Under the pieces are notes generated by a model that worked only from the letters and a program-made list of their open reading frames with translations, made no database searches and was not told the origin of the DNA. 64,000 nt of DNA from VAZQ01 sp963756715 (GTDB lineage: Bacteria > Pseudomonadota > Alphaproteobacteria > Rhizobiales > Xanthobacteraceae): NCBI GenBank assembly GCA_963756715.1, contig CAVWOV010000034.1, forward strand, positions 12,095-76,094. Reading direction: 5' to 3'. Position numbers and translations under genes: made by a program. This document shows, piece by piece, positions 9,469-27,039 of this stretch (its first letter is position 1; each line of letters opens with the position of its first letter).

Positions 9469-9840
9469 ATGGCTGATCTGCAGAAAATCGTGAATGACCT
9501 CTCCAGCCTTACGGTGCTGGAGGCCGCCGACCTCGCCAAGATGCTCGAGGAGAAGTGGGGCGTGTCCGCCGCAGCCGCCGTGGCGGTCGCGGCCGGTCCG
9601 GCTGCCGCAGCGGCTCCGGTCGAGGAGAAGACCGAGTTCACCGTCATGTTGACGGCGATCGGCGACAAGAAGATCGAGGTCATCAAGGAAGTGCGCGCGC
9701 TGACCCAGCTCGGCTTGAAGGAAGCGAAAGACCTCGTCGAGGCCGCTCCCAAGGCCGTCAAGGAAGGCGTCACGAAAGAGGAGGCCGAAAAGGCCAAGGC
9801 CGCCCTCGAAAAGGTGGGCGCCAAGGTGGAACTCAAATAA
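9469..9840 (+). CDS. rplL: 50S ribosomal protein L7/L12
   Basis: The 123-residue stalk protein recruits translation GTPases. It has the N-terminal dimerisation region (SLTVLEAADLAKMLEEKWGV), an Ala-rich hinge (about residues 40-52) and the factor-binding C-terminal domain (KIEVIKEVRALTQLGLKEAK). AAGGA precedes the ATG, 43 bases after rplJ. Confidence 0.97.
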   Translation: MADLQKIVNDLSSLTVLEAADLAKMLEEKWGVSAAAAVAVAAGPAAAAAPVEEKTEFTVMLTAIGDKKIEVIKEVRALTQLGLKEAKDLVEAAPKAVKEGVTKEEAEKAKAALEKVGAKVELK

Positions 9841-9856
9841 GTGTGATCAGAATTCA

Positions 9857-9915
9857 GCGGTTCCGGGGGAGATTCTCCCGGAATCGCTCCTATTTCTGCT
9901 GACAGCAGCAGAAAT
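9857..9915 (+). promoter_or_regulatory. Two consecutive hairpins between rplL and rpoB
   Basis: The first stem-loop (9857-9887) has TTCCGGG/CTCCCGGAA arms. The second is a perfect 10-bp stem ATTTCTGCTG/CAGCAGAAAT around an ACAG loop (9892-9915). Neither has a T tract. Their place between rplL and rpoB, where other bacteria have an attenuator and an RNase processing site, suggests control of the ribosomal protein to polymerase ratio. The role is inferred. Confidence 0.5.
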
Positions 9916-10044
9916 TCCGAAGGTTCGGCCGCTGGCCGAATCGAATAAAATCGGTGCCTCGACGCCTGTCCTGATGGTCGCGATGGATTGCGGCTTTCCG
10001 GAGAGTCGTCCCGGCCCCCCGGCGGTTCGACAGAGAGAGACAAT

Positions 10045-14185
<4,141 letters not shown>

Positions 14186-14193
14186 CGCACAGC

Positions 14194-14282
14194 GTCATGG
14201 CCGGGCTTGGCCCGGCCAACCACGCCTGCTTCCGCTTGTAGAAAGCGAGGCGTGGATGCCCGGCACCCGGCCGGGCGTGACG
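14194..14282. repeat. Palindromic intergenic repeat between rpoB and rpoC
   Basis: About 89 bases begin GTCATGGCCGGGCTTGGCCC and end in the near reverse complement (GGATGCCCGGC...GTGACG), with internal ACCACGCC/GGCGTGG arms. The class is common in Bradyrhizobium-like genomes as far as I know, and a related copy lies at 28257. In RNA it would form a long hairpin between the two polymerase genes. Confidence 0.7.
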
Positions 14283-14345
14283 ATCGAGAAACAGAATTCG
14301 ACCGTCATAGACGGTCAGTGACATACCTCCAGACCGGAGAAGACG

Positions 14346-18590
<4,245 letters not shown>

Positions 18591-18615
18591 CCGCGTTCAC
18601 ATCGATCGAACCATG

Positions 18616-18647
18616 AGCGGCCGCCTTCGGGCGGCCGCTTCTTTTTT
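18616..18647 (+). terminator. Rho-independent terminator after rpoC
   Basis: A 10-bp GC stem AGCGGCCGCC/GGCGGCCGCT around a TTCG tetraloop is followed by TCTTTTTT, 25 bases after the rpoC stop. It closes the rplJL-rpoBC unit. Confidence 0.92.
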
Positions 18648-18787
18648 GGCAAGGCCGCTGACCCGGCCGATCGGTGCCCTGACCTCGTTCCGATGAGGGC
18701 CTGTTCCCGGCCGCGCGACGGTGCTGCGGTCCGATCTTTGCTTCTCCTGGCGCGCCGGTGCGTGCCTGCTGGAGGTAGGGATAATCG

Positions 18788-19192
18788 ATGCCCGTGCACA
18801 TCAAACCGAACCTGCTTGGGGCAGCCGTCGCGGCCTCACTGCTGCTTATCGCCGTTGAGCATTCGGTGGCGGGAGGCGAATGGCCCGACGGGCCCTACAA
18901 GGAGTGGTTCCAAAACCTCCAGCGCCCGGACAACGACCAGCATCCGGAACGAAGGTTCGATCCGAAGTCGCTCTCCTGCTGTGGCGCAGCCGATGTCGTG
19001 AAAACCAGGTTCAAGGTCGAAAGCGGCGGCGGCCGCTATCCCGAAGACCGCTGGTATGCCTGGAGCAAGGACGAATGGATTCGGATACCGCCTGAAAAGA
19101 TCGCCAAAGAGTTTGCGCCGAACGGCGAAGCCTATCTGTTCATGTGGGCCGGCACGATTCAGTGCTTTGTCCGTCCCAAAGGTGGCCTTTAG
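18788..19192 (+). CDS. Small secreted protein of unknown function
   Basis: The 134-residue product has an N-terminal hydrophobic segment (about residues 8-28) ending SVAGG, consistent with a signal peptide. The mature part has the pair SCCGAADVV and a lone late Cys (IQCFV), and is rich in Trp and charged residues (EWFQNLQRP, RWYAWSKDEWIRIP). I recognise this pattern from uncharacterised proteins of the same bacterial group but know no function. A GGAGG-like site lies upstream of the ATG. Confidence 0.7.
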   Translation: MPVHIKPNLLGAAVAASLLLIAVEHSVAGGEWPDGPYKEWFQNLQRPDNDQHPERRFDPKSLSCCGAADVVKTRFKVESGGGRYPEDRWYAWSKDEWIRIPPEKIAKEFAPNGEAYLFMWAGTIQCFVRPKGGL

Positions 19193-19487
19193 CCCGCGCC
19201 CTTTCGTCTCAATCGACGATACAGAGTGCAAGGTATGAGCGCGGCTTGGCGCAGCTTCAGTAGGATATTTCCCGACGGTAAAGGATTTTGGAGGACACTG
19301 GGCGCGGGAACCGGGATGCAGTGTGGCAGCGTTGTCGCGGTCCTGAAAATTCGCCGTCCGAAGAGGTTGAACACCCCAAAAAGCCCTTTTTGTATCCCTG
19401 ACTTAAGACCAAGTTGCCGACCCGGCCCAGCCGACGCTGGCACGAGCGACGATCCGAGCCCTGAAATCACGAGCCGCGCACCGCCCG
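19193..19487. other. 295-base gap before the penicillin-binding protein gene
   Basis: No gene is supported. Only a small imperfect stem (CAAAAA/TTTTTG around GCCC near 19374-19390) stands out; it could terminate leftward or rightward transcription weakly. The promoter of the downstream gene presumably lies here but no clear -35/-10 pair is visible. Confidence 0.5.
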
Positions 19488-22439
19488 ATGGAAACGCTCC
19501 TCGTCAAGATTTTCGCTACGGCGCTGGCGCTCAGTCAGGTCACGACCGGACCGAATACCGTCAAGACGCAATTTGACCGGGTCGCTGACCAGCAGGAGGT
19601 CAGTGGCCTGCTGCAGGCCGGCTGCACGCACATGCGCAAGGCGTTCGACATCGAGGACATCAACCTCGATGACTTGATCGCCACCGCCATGGAAGATCCG
19701 CAGGCCATGACTGGCGAAATCAAGGCGTTCCGCGGCATCAACTTCGCCGACCTGCTCATCGCCTACCGGCAGTTCTGCAAGGGCGAGAAGGTCGAAAAGC
19801 CCGCGGTCGATCTCGGCGATGTGATCGATTTCTATAACCACGCGGTGGCGGACCTGCCGGATCACACCCGTCTCAAGGGCATGAAGCTGCCGGGCGCCAG
19901 TGCCGTGCTCGACGGCAAGGGTCAGCGGTTCGCGGAGGTGTTCGAGGAGAACCAGCGGCGCGTATGGGTGCCGATCTCCGACATCCCCGAACAGGTGCAG
20001 AAGGCCTTCATCGCGGCTGAAGATAAGCGGTTCTTCCAGCACAAGGGCATCGACGAGCGCGGACTGATCCGGGCCTTCATCGGCAACCTCGCGCATTCCG
20101 GCCGCCCGCAAGGCGGCTCGACCATCACCCAGCAGGTGGTCAAGAATCTTCTGGTCGGCGATGACCTCACTTATGAGCGCAAGATCCGGGAGATGATCGT
20201 CGCGACCCGGGTCGAGAGGACGTTGAGCAAGGGAGAGATTCTGGAGCTTTACCTCAATTCGACCTACCTCGGACGCAGCGCCTGGGGCATCGAAATGGCC
20301 GCGCGCAGCTATTTCGGCAAGTCGGCCAAAGACCTGACGCTGCCCGAGGGCGCGCTGCTTGCCGGCCTCACCAAAGGCCCAAACTACTACAATCCGGACC
20401 GCCACCCCGAGCGTGCCCGCGAGCGCCTGGGCTACGTGCTGACCCGGTTGCAGGAAGAGGGGACCATCACCCCCGAGCAGAGCGCCAAGGCGCTCAATCC
20501 GATGCCCACGCTGATTGCCTATGAACGCCCGCGCCGGGACGTCGGCTTCCACTTCGTCGATCAGGTTGCCCGCGAGGCCAAGAGCCTGGCGGGAATCGCA
20601 GGCATCACCGCGAATTCCTATACGGTGCGCTCCACCATCAATGTGCCGCTGCAGCGTGCCGTTGAAAGCGCTTTGCAAGAGGGTCTCTGGCGGTACGAAC
20701 GTAGTGCCGGCCGCAGCCGTTTCGTGCGGCCCGAAGCGAACCTCGCCAAGGCCATCACGGCAATCGAGGGCGATCCCAAGAAATCGGCCGACAAGCGCCC
20801 AAGCTGGCAACGCGCGCTGGCGAGCGCACGGATGCCGCTTTACGACGTGCACTGGACGCCGGCGGTGGTGGTCGAAAAACCCTCCGGTAAGAAGGGCGGG
20901 GCACTCCGCGTCGGCTTGGCCGACGGAAGGATCTTGCCGCTGTCGGCTGACGGATCGATCCAAGCCAAGCTCAAGCTATCCGATGTCGTGTTCGTCAAGG
21001 TCACGGAAGCCAAAGCCAAGGGCAAGTCGGTCGGGCGTGCCGAGATCCGCGTGCGGCCGAGCGTGCAGGGCACCGCAGTGGTGCTGGAGAACAAGACCGG
21101 GCGCATCCTCGCAATGGCCGGGGGATTTTCCTATCCGCTGAGCCAGCTCAACCGCGCCACGCAGGCACAGCGCCAGCCGGGCTCAGCGATCAAGCCGCTG
21201 AGTTATCTCGCGGCGCTGCGCCGCCTGCAGCCCAATACCTATGTGAGCGATGATTCGATCACGCTGCCGCCGATCGGCAATGGCCTTGCTCGCGAGCAGG
21301 ATTACTGGACGCCGCGAAACTACGATGGCGGCGGCGGGGGTGTCCTGACGCTGCGCCGTGCGCTGGAGAATTCGCGCAACCTCGCGACTGTGCATTTGCT
21401 CGATGGCGGCATCGACGACACGCCGGAAGCCAGCCTCGATCGCGTCTGCGCGCTGGCGTTGGAGGCGCAGATCTACCGCGAATGCGTGAAGTATTACCCG
21501 TTTGTGCTGGGCGCGCAGCCGGTGCGGCCAATCGACCTTGCGGCGTTCTATGCGGCAATTGCCAACGAGGGGGTCCGGCCGTCTCCTCATGTGGTCGAAT
21601 CGATCGAACGCAACGGCCTGATGGTCTATCGACGCGATCCGAAGTCCTCGGTTGCGATCGGATCGGCCGACCGCGTGGCGTTCTATCAGCTCAAAACCAT
21701 GATGCAGGGCGTTGTGGCCCGCGGGACGGCCCACTCGATTTCGTCGCTTTCGCCCTATGTTGCGGGCAAGACCGGCACCTCGGACGAGTCAAACGACGCC
21801 TGGTTTGTCGGATTCACCAACGAGGTAACGGTCGCGGTGTGGGTCGGTTACGACAATGCCGCCGGCAAACGGCGGACCCTCGGGGGCGGCACGACCGGCG
21901 GTAGCGTTGCCGTCCCGATCTTCGAGCCAATCATTCAGGCGGTGTGGGCGAATAACTCGCCGAAGACGGCGCTGGCGCCACCATCCGCGGAGGCCAAACG
22001 CCAGTTGTCGTGCCGGTCGGTGGATGTTGAGTCGGGCGAGCAGGTCTCGCGCCGGAATGCCAGGGGGCCGGTCGAGTGCTTCCGGATCGACCGCACCGGC
22101 CAGATCATCGATACCCAGTATCAGCTTGTGTCGCGCGAGGAGACTTATGCCGAGCGCGATCAAGGCTATTATTCGAATCCCTTCGGGTTCATCGAGCAGT
22201 TTATCCGGCCGCAATATTATTACGACCAGCGCCGCGACAGTGGGAATAGCTATTATTACAACAATGGCCGAGGTTATGTTCGAGTGCCGCGCGAATCGGT
22301 GCGGCCGCCTGCGCAGTATTACGGTCAATACCGGCGTGATCCACGAGCCCAGCAGCAAACGCGCGAGCAATATTATGGACGGGAGTCGCAAACGCCGCAG
22401 CGTGTCGATCCGAACTATAATTGGGGCTACCGGCGATAG
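19488..22439 (+). CDS. Class A penicillin-binding protein (PBP1-type, bifunctional)
   Basis: The enzyme polymerises and cross-links peptidoglycan in the periplasm. An unusual N-terminal part of about 170 residues with only a short hydrophobic start precedes the glycosyltransferase domain (AAEDKRFFQHKGID with catalytic Glu near residue 176, GGSTITQQVVKNLL). The transpeptidase domain has the active serine in GSAIKPLSY (near 566), a SRN motif and AGKTGTSDESNDAWF (near 760). The C-terminal 100 residues are Tyr/Gln/Arg-rich and disordered (SYYYNNGRGY). 983 residues is long for the class. The ATG at 19488 is the best start but not certain. Confidence 0.9.
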   Translation: METLLVKIFATALALSQVTTGPNTVKTQFDRVADQQEVSGLLQAGCTHMRKAFDIEDINLDDLIATAMEDPQAMTGEIKAFRGINFADLLIAYRQFCKGEKVEKPAVDLGDVIDFYNHAVADLPDHTRLKGMKLPGASAVLDGKGQRFAEVFEENQRRVWVPISDIPEQVQKAFIAAEDKRFFQHKGIDERGLIRAFIGNLAHSGRPQGGSTITQQVVKNLLVGDDLTYERKIREMIVATRVERTLSKGEILELYLNSTYLGRSAWGIEMAARSYFGKSAKDLTLPEGALLAGLTKGPNYYNPDRHPERARERLGYVLTRLQEEGTITPEQSAKALNPMPTLIAYERPRRDVGFHFVDQVAREAKSLAGIAGITANSYTVRSTINVPLQRAVESALQEGLWRYERSAGRSRFVRPEANLAKAITAIEGDPKKSADKRPSWQRALASARMPLYDVHWTPAVVVEKPSGKKGGALRVGLADGRILPLSADGSIQAKLKLSDVVFVKVTEAKAKGKSVGRAEIRVRPSVQGTAVVLENKTGRILAMAGGFSYPLSQLNRATQAQRQPGSAIKPLSYLAALRRLQPNTYVSDDSITLPPIGNGLAREQDYWTPRNYDGGGGGVLTLRRALENSRNLATVHLLDGGIDDTPEASLDRVCALALEAQIYRECVKYYPFVLGAQPVRPIDLAAFYAAIANEGVRPSPHVVESIERNGLMVYRRDPKSSVAIGSADRVAFYQLKTMMQGVVARGTAHSISSLSPYVAGKTGTSDESNDAWFVGFTNEVTVAVWVGYDNAAGKRRTLGGGTTGGSVAVPIFEPIIQAVWANNSPKTALAPPSAEAKRQLSCRSVDVESGEQVSRRNARGPVECFRIDRTGQIIDTQYQLVSREETYAERDQGYYSNPFGFIEQFIRPQYYYDQRRDSGNSYYYNNGRGYVRVPRESVRPPAQYYGQYRRDPRAQQQTREQYYGRESQTPQRVDPNYNWGYRR

Positions 22440-22488
22440 CGCATCGATCCGAACGACAGTCGGGGCCATCGGCAATACTGAAAGCAGC

Positions 22489-23538
22489 ATGATGCCGGGA
22501 AAAACGCCTGTTACCTTGCTGTTTGGACTGGCAATGCTGCTGGTGAGTTCGCAAGCGCAGGTCCGCGCGGAAGACTTCAAGATCACCGATGTCGACTCGC
22601 TCGCCGGACTGGCTGTCGATCAGCTCAAGCCGAAGACGATCCTGTTCATGGACAAGCCGGCGGACGAACTGGTCGATCCGGACGCTGGACTGCTGAAATT
22701 TGAGGACTGGGCACAGGCGAAGCCGATCCAGAAGCAGTTCCTCTCGCCCTATCCGAGTTATGTCGAACCGATGGTCGAACAGACGGTCGACGGGGTCCGC
22801 AAGCGATACCGGGAGAAGCTCCACATGTATGTGGCGGCGGCGCGCTACTCGCTGGCGCGCGCCCCGGAGGCGCTCGATCTCGCGAGCCTTGTTGCCCTGC
22901 CGTTCATCGAGAAGATCGATCCGGCGATCAAGCATCGCCTGATCACGGCGGCGGAGGCGATCTCGCCGAAAGATCCGCGCGCGGTGCATAACCAGCATCC
23001 GCTGCGGCGCTGGTGCGAGGCGCGGCCGGTCGTGATCTGCATCCACTCCGAGTACAAGTTCGAGGGCAAGCTGCCGCTGGGCATCCGGATTGCCAACAAG
23101 ATTCGGGAGGGTTCGAAGCGCATCGCCGAATCGCTCGAATTCGAGAGCGAATTGACCCTCAGGAGCCCCGAAGAAGTCACCGAGATGGGGCTTTCGGCAT
23201 TGACTTCGCTCGATACACCGCCGGTCGGGGCGCTCGAACAGAGCATCTTTTATGTCAATCAGGTGATGCAGTTCGGCAAGCTGCTGGCGGTCTTTCAGCG
23301 CCATCCGACCGACGCCAACCAGACCGTCGTGACGGTATTTCTGGCGCTGGCGGTGGAATCGAATCTGCTCGGCAAGAAAAAGGAGTTCGGCAAGATCCCG
23401 GTGTTGCGAAATCTCGTGCCTGCTCAGGTCCTTGCCGGCAAGAGTTCGTTCAATACCGGAAAATCCATCAGCGCCGGGCTGCCGGTTTATGCGCGCAATC
23501 AGATCAAGGCCATTGCTGCGTTGATCGAGAGTAAATGA
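22489..23538 (+). CDS. Secreted protein of unknown function
   Basis: The 349-residue product has a signal peptide (ending SQAQVRAED). The mature part has no motif I can name; it contains repeated Lys/Glu-rich helices, SPYPSYVEPMVEQTVDG and a Cys pair around RRWCEARPVVICIHS, and ends in IKAIAALIESK. It starts 50 bases after the PBP gene, so it may be co-transcribed and act in the envelope; this is inferred from context only. Two adjacent ATGs (22489, 22492) are possible starts. Confidence 0.7.
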   Translation: MMPGKTPVTLLFGLAMLLVSSQAQVRAEDFKITDVDSLAGLAVDQLKPKTILFMDKPADELVDPDAGLLKFEDWAQAKPIQKQFLSPYPSYVEPMVEQTVDGVRKRYREKLHMYVAAARYSLARAPEALDLASLVALPFIEKIDPAIKHRLITAAEAISPKDPRAVHNQHPLRRWCEARPVVICIHSEYKFEGKLPLGIRIANKIREGSKRIAESLEFESELTLRSPEEVTEMGLSALTSLDTPPVGALEQSIFYVNQVMQFGKLLAVFQRHPTDANQTVVTVFLALAVESNLLGKKKEFGKIPVLRNLVPAQVLAGKSSFNTGKSISAGLPVYARNQIKAIAALIESK

Positions 23539-24009
23539 CGCCCCGCCGCTCAGGCGGTTTGATCGGGCCTGCACGCTGAAGGCGCAATGCCGGCTTCGCT
23601 GGTCGGGCTCTGCCGCACGCCGAATAGGCAAAACCCTCGATTTTTCGGCACTTTGCGCCTTGACTTCGCCATCCCCCGCCGATACATACCGCCCACTTTT
23701 CGGCAGGCGGTGAGCTTCGCTTGCTCGGCACGGCATGCCCGAACCCCGCTAAACCTTTGAGATCATTTGGATCTCTTGGCTGCGGATGGGCGCAAGAAGC
23801 CTCGAGGAAAGAAGCTCAGACGCTGCCTCTGACTGAAGACTGTCAGATGAGAAGTGCATGATCGTTCGCGCTCACGCGCGGGCGGTCCTCTGTGGAACGG
23901 GTGAGCGCCTGCCGCTGGGAGCGGGATGGCGTTCCTCCGTTTTGCGCGCTGGAAAAGGTTCGCGCACCGGTTCGCCGAATGCGCAACGCAACGAAGGACG
24001 CGAGGCGCG
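23539..24009. other. 471-base upstream region of rpsL
   Basis: No gene is supported. It contains the promoter listed at 23660, GC-rich inverted segments and about 320 bases of likely 5' leader before rpsL. The leader could hold a regulatory structure but I see no fold I can name. Confidence 0.5.
23660..23688 (+). promoter_or_regulatory. Sigma70-type promoter for the str operon
   Basis: TTGACT at 23660-23665 and TACATA at 23683-23688 are separated by exactly 17 bases. Both hexamers match the housekeeping consensus in 4 or 5 positions. It is the best promoter in the gap before rpsL and would give a leader of about 315 bases. Confidence 0.65.
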
Positions 24010-24381
24010 ATGCCCACTATCAATCAGCTGATCCGCAAGCCGCGGGTCGTGCAGCACGCGAAGAAGAAAGTGCCGGCGCTGCAGCAGTCGCCGCAAAAGC
24101 GCGGCGTGTGCACGCGCGTCTACACCACGACCCCGAAGAAGCCGAACTCGGCATTGCGCAAAGTGGCGAAGGTGCGGCTCACGAACGGCTTCGAGGTGAT
24201 CGGCTACATCCCGGGCGAGGGCCACAATCTGCAGGAGCACTCGGTGGTGATGATCCGCGGCGGCCGCGTCAAGGATCTGCCTGGCGTGCGCTACCACATC
24301 ATTCGCGGCGTGCTCGATACGCAAGGCGTGAAGAACCGCAAGCAGCGTCGTTCGAAATATGGAGCCAAGCGGCCCAAGTGA
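24010..24381 (+). CDS. rpsL: 30S ribosomal protein S12
   Basis: S12 controls decoding accuracy. The 123-residue protein has the universally conserved TTPKKPNSALRKVAKVRL and GGRVKDLPGVRYH blocks. Both lysines where streptomycin-resistance changes occur (43 and 88) are wild type. The start MPTINQLIRKPR is the family consensus; a longer upstream frame exists but is not conserved. First gene of the str operon. Confidence 0.98.
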   Translation: MPTINQLIRKPRVVQHAKKKVPALQQSPQKRGVCTRVYTTTPKKPNSALRKVAKVRLTNGFEVIGYIPGEGHNLQEHSVVMIRGGRVKDLPGVRYHIIRGVLDTQGVKNRKQRRSKYGAKRPK

Positions 24382-24396
24382 TTTGGGCCGTTTTGT
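24370..24396 (+). terminator. Hairpin with short T run at the end of rpsL
   Basis: CGGCCCAA and TTGGGCCG form an 8-bp stem across the rpsL stop codon, followed by TTTTG. The tract is short and rpsG follows 40 bases later, so it may only attenuate or stabilise the 3' end of an rpsL transcript. Confidence 0.5.
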
Positions 24397-24422
24397 ATTG
24401 AGAGAGATCAGAGAGACGTCCG

Positions 24423-24893
24423 ATGTCCCGTCGTCACAGTGCCGAGAAGCGCGAGATCAACCCGGACCCGAAATACGGGAACATCGTGGTCTCGAAGTTC
24501 ATGAATTCGATCATGCGTGCCGGCAAGAAGTCGGTCGCCGAGAATATCGTCTATGGCGCGCTCGATATTATCGAGGGCAAGACCAAGTCGAGCCCGGTCG
24601 GCGTGTTCCAGCAGGCACTGGACAATGTGATGCCGGCGATCGAAGTGCGCTCACGGCGCGTCGGCGGCGCCACCTATCAGGTGCCGGTCGAGGTGCGCTC
24701 CACCCGCCGGCAGGCGCTGGGCATCCGCTGGATCATCACGGCCGCGCGCGACCGCAACGAGAAGACGATGACGGAGCGGCTGTCGGCCGAACTGCTCGAC
24801 GCGTCCAATAACCGGGGAAACGCCGTCAAGAAGCGCGAAGACGTGCACCGGATGGCAGAAGCCAATCGCGCGTTCTCGCACTATCGCTGGTGA
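24423..24893 (+). CDS. rpsG: 30S ribosomal protein S7
   Basis: S7 nucleates assembly of the 30S head. The 156-residue protein starts MSRRHSAEKREINPDPKYGN and includes KTKSSPVGVFQQALDNVMP and the C-terminal ANRAFSHYRW, all family consensus. It is the usual partner of rpsL and fusA; in other bacteria S7 represses the str operon. Confidence 0.98.
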   Translation: MSRRHSAEKREINPDPKYGNIVVSKFMNSIMRAGKKSVAENIVYGALDIIEGKTKSSPVGVFQQALDNVMPAIEVRSRRVGGATYQVPVEVRSTRRQALGIRWIITAARDRNEKTMTERLSAELLDASNNRGNAVKKREDVHRMAEANRAFSHYRW

Positions 24894-24924
24894 GGGCAAC
24901 CGTGAGCGAACAAGGACTGATCTG

Positions 24925-26997
24925 ATGGCCCGCACGCACCCCATCGAGGACTATCGCAATTTCGGCATCATGGCTCACATCGATGCCGGGAAGACGACGA
25001 CGACCGAGCGGATTCTCTATTACACCGGCAAGAGCCACAAGATCGGCGAGGTGCACGACGGCGCCGCGACCATGGATTTCATGGAGCAGGAGCAGGAGCG
25101 CGGCATTACCATCACGTCGGCCGCCACCACCGCGATCTGGAACGGCAAGCGCCTCAACATCATCGACACACCCGGCCACGTCGACTTCACCATCGAGGTG
25201 GAACGCTCGCTGCGCGTGCTCGATGGCGCGGTCTGCGTGCTGGATTCGAACCAAGGCGTCGAGCCGCAGACCGAGACGGTCTGGCGGCAAGGCGACAAGT
25301 ACAAGGTTCCGCGCATCGTCTTTGCCAACAAGATGGACAAGATCGGCGCTGATTTCTACCAGTGCCTGAAGGATATCGTTGATCGCCTCGGCGCCAAGCC
25401 GATCGCTATTCAACTCCCGATCGGAGCCGAACAGAATTTCAAGGGCATCGTCGATCTCGTGCGAATGAAGGGCGTCATCTGGGACGACGAGGCCCTGGGC
25501 GCCAATTATCACGACATCGATATTCCGGCGGATATGGCCGAACTGGCCAAGGAGTACCGCGAGAAGCTGGTCGAGGCCGCGGTCGAACTCGATGACGATG
25601 CCACGACCGCTTACCTCGAGGGCAAGGAGCCCGACGAGGCCACGATCAAGAAGCTGATCCGCAAGGCCGTGATCACCGGCGCATTTTTTCCGGTGCTCGC
25701 CGGCTCCGCGTTCAAGAACAAGGGCGTTCAGCCGTTGCTCGACGCAGTGGTGGACTATCTGCCGTCGCCGCTCGACGTGCCGCCGATCACGGGCGTCGAC
25801 AGCAAGGGCAACGAGGTCGTGCGTAATCCGTCCGACACCGAGCCGCTGGCGATGCTGGCTTTCAAGATCATGGACGATCCGTTTGTCGGCACCATCACGT
25901 TCAGCCGCATCTATTCGGGCCGGCTCGAGAGCGGCACCGGCGTCATCAATTCGACCAAGGACCGCAAGGAGCGCATCGGCCGCATGCTGCTGATGCACGC
26001 CAACAATCGCGAGGACATCAAGGAGGCCTATGCGGGCGACATCGTCGCGCTGGCCGGCCTCAAGGAAGTCCGCACCGGCGATACGCTTTGCGATCCGCAG
26101 AAATCGGTGATCCTGGAAAAGATGGAGTTTCCGGACCCGGTGATCGAGATCGCGATCGAACCGAAGTCGAAAGCCGACCAGGAGAAACTCGGGGTGGCGC
26201 TGGCCAAGCTGGTGGCCGAGGATCCGTCATTCCGCGTCCATACCGACCAGGAATCGGGCCAGACCATCCTCAAGGGCATGGGCGAGCTTCACCTCGACAT
26301 CAAGGTCGATATCCTCAAGCGTACCTACAAGGTCGAAGCCAATATCGGCGCGCCGCAGGTTGCCTATCGCGAGAAGCTGACGCGGCCCGTCACGGTCGAC
26401 TATCAGCATAAAAAGCAAACCGGCGGCACCGGCCAGTTCGCGCAAGTCAAGATCGTCGCCGAGCCGCTGCCACCCGGCACCGGATTTGAGTTCGAGAACG
26501 AGGTTGTCGGCGGCGCGGTGCCGAAGGAATACATCCCGGGCGTCGAGAAGGGCCTCGAGTCGGTCCTTGGGTCGGGCGTGCTGGCCGGGTTCCCGGTGGT
26601 CGATCTCAAGGTGACGCTGATCGACGGCCGCTATCACGACGTGGATTCCTCGGCGCTGGCGTTCGAGATTGCATCGCGTATGGCGTTGCGCGAGGCGCTG
26701 CAGAAGGGCGGCCCGGTGCTGCTCGAGCCGATCATGAAGGTCGAGGTGGTGACGCCGGAGGACTATACCGGATCGGTCATTGGCGATCTCAATTCGCGGC
26801 GTGGCCAGATTCAGGGCCAGGACCGGCGCGGCAACGCCAACGTCGTGGTCGCGATGGTGCCGCTCGCCAACATGTTCGGGTATGTGAGCAACCTGCGTTC
26901 GATGTCGCAGGGGCGCGCCACCTTCACGATGCAGTTCGATCACTATGAACAGGTCCCCTCGGCGGTTGCCGAGGAGATCAAGGCGAAGTTCGCCTGA
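24925..26997 (+). CDS. fusA: Elongation factor G
   Basis: EF-G drives translocation. The 690-residue protein is intact with G1 AHIDAGKTTTTE, switch I ERGITIT, G3 DTPGHVDF and G4 NKMDKIGADF, followed by domains II-V. Unlike the EF-Tu copies here, it keeps the canonical RGITI switch. It starts 31 bases after rpsG and 42 bases before tuf. Confidence 0.98.
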   Translation: MARTHPIEDYRNFGIMAHIDAGKTTTTERILYYTGKSHKIGEVHDGAATMDFMEQEQERGITITSAATTAIWNGKRLNIIDTPGHVDFTIEVERSLRVLDGAVCVLDSNQGVEPQTETVWRQGDKYKVPRIVFANKMDKIGADFYQCLKDIVDRLGAKPIAIQLPIGAEQNFKGIVDLVRMKGVIWDDEALGANYHDIDIPADMAELAKEYREKLVEAAVELDDDATTAYLEGKEPDEATIKKLIRKAVITGAFFPVLAGSAFKNKGVQPLLDAVVDYLPSPLDVPPITGVDSKGNEVVRNPSDTEPLAMLAFKIMDDPFVGTITFSRIYSGRLESGTGVINSTKDRKERIGRMLLMHANNREDIKEAYAGDIVALAGLKEVRTGDTLCDPQKSVILEKMEFPDPVIEIAIEPKSKADQEKLGVALAKLVAEDPSFRVHTDQESGQTILKGMGELHLDIKVDILKRTYKVEANIGAPQVAYREKLTRPVTVDYQHKKQTGGTGQFAQVKIVAEPLPPGTGFEFENEVVGGAVPKEYIPGVEKGLESVLGSGVLAGFPVVDLKVTLIDGRYHDVDSSALAFEIASRMALREALQKGGPVLLEPIMKVEVVTPEDYTGSVIGDLNSRRGQIQGQDRRGNANVVVAMVPLANMFGYVSNLRSMSQGRATFTMQFDHYEQVPSAVAEEIKAKFA

Positions 26998-27039
26998 CCC
27001 CCTGAAGTCTAGAGATTACGGAAGGACACGGAGAGTCCC

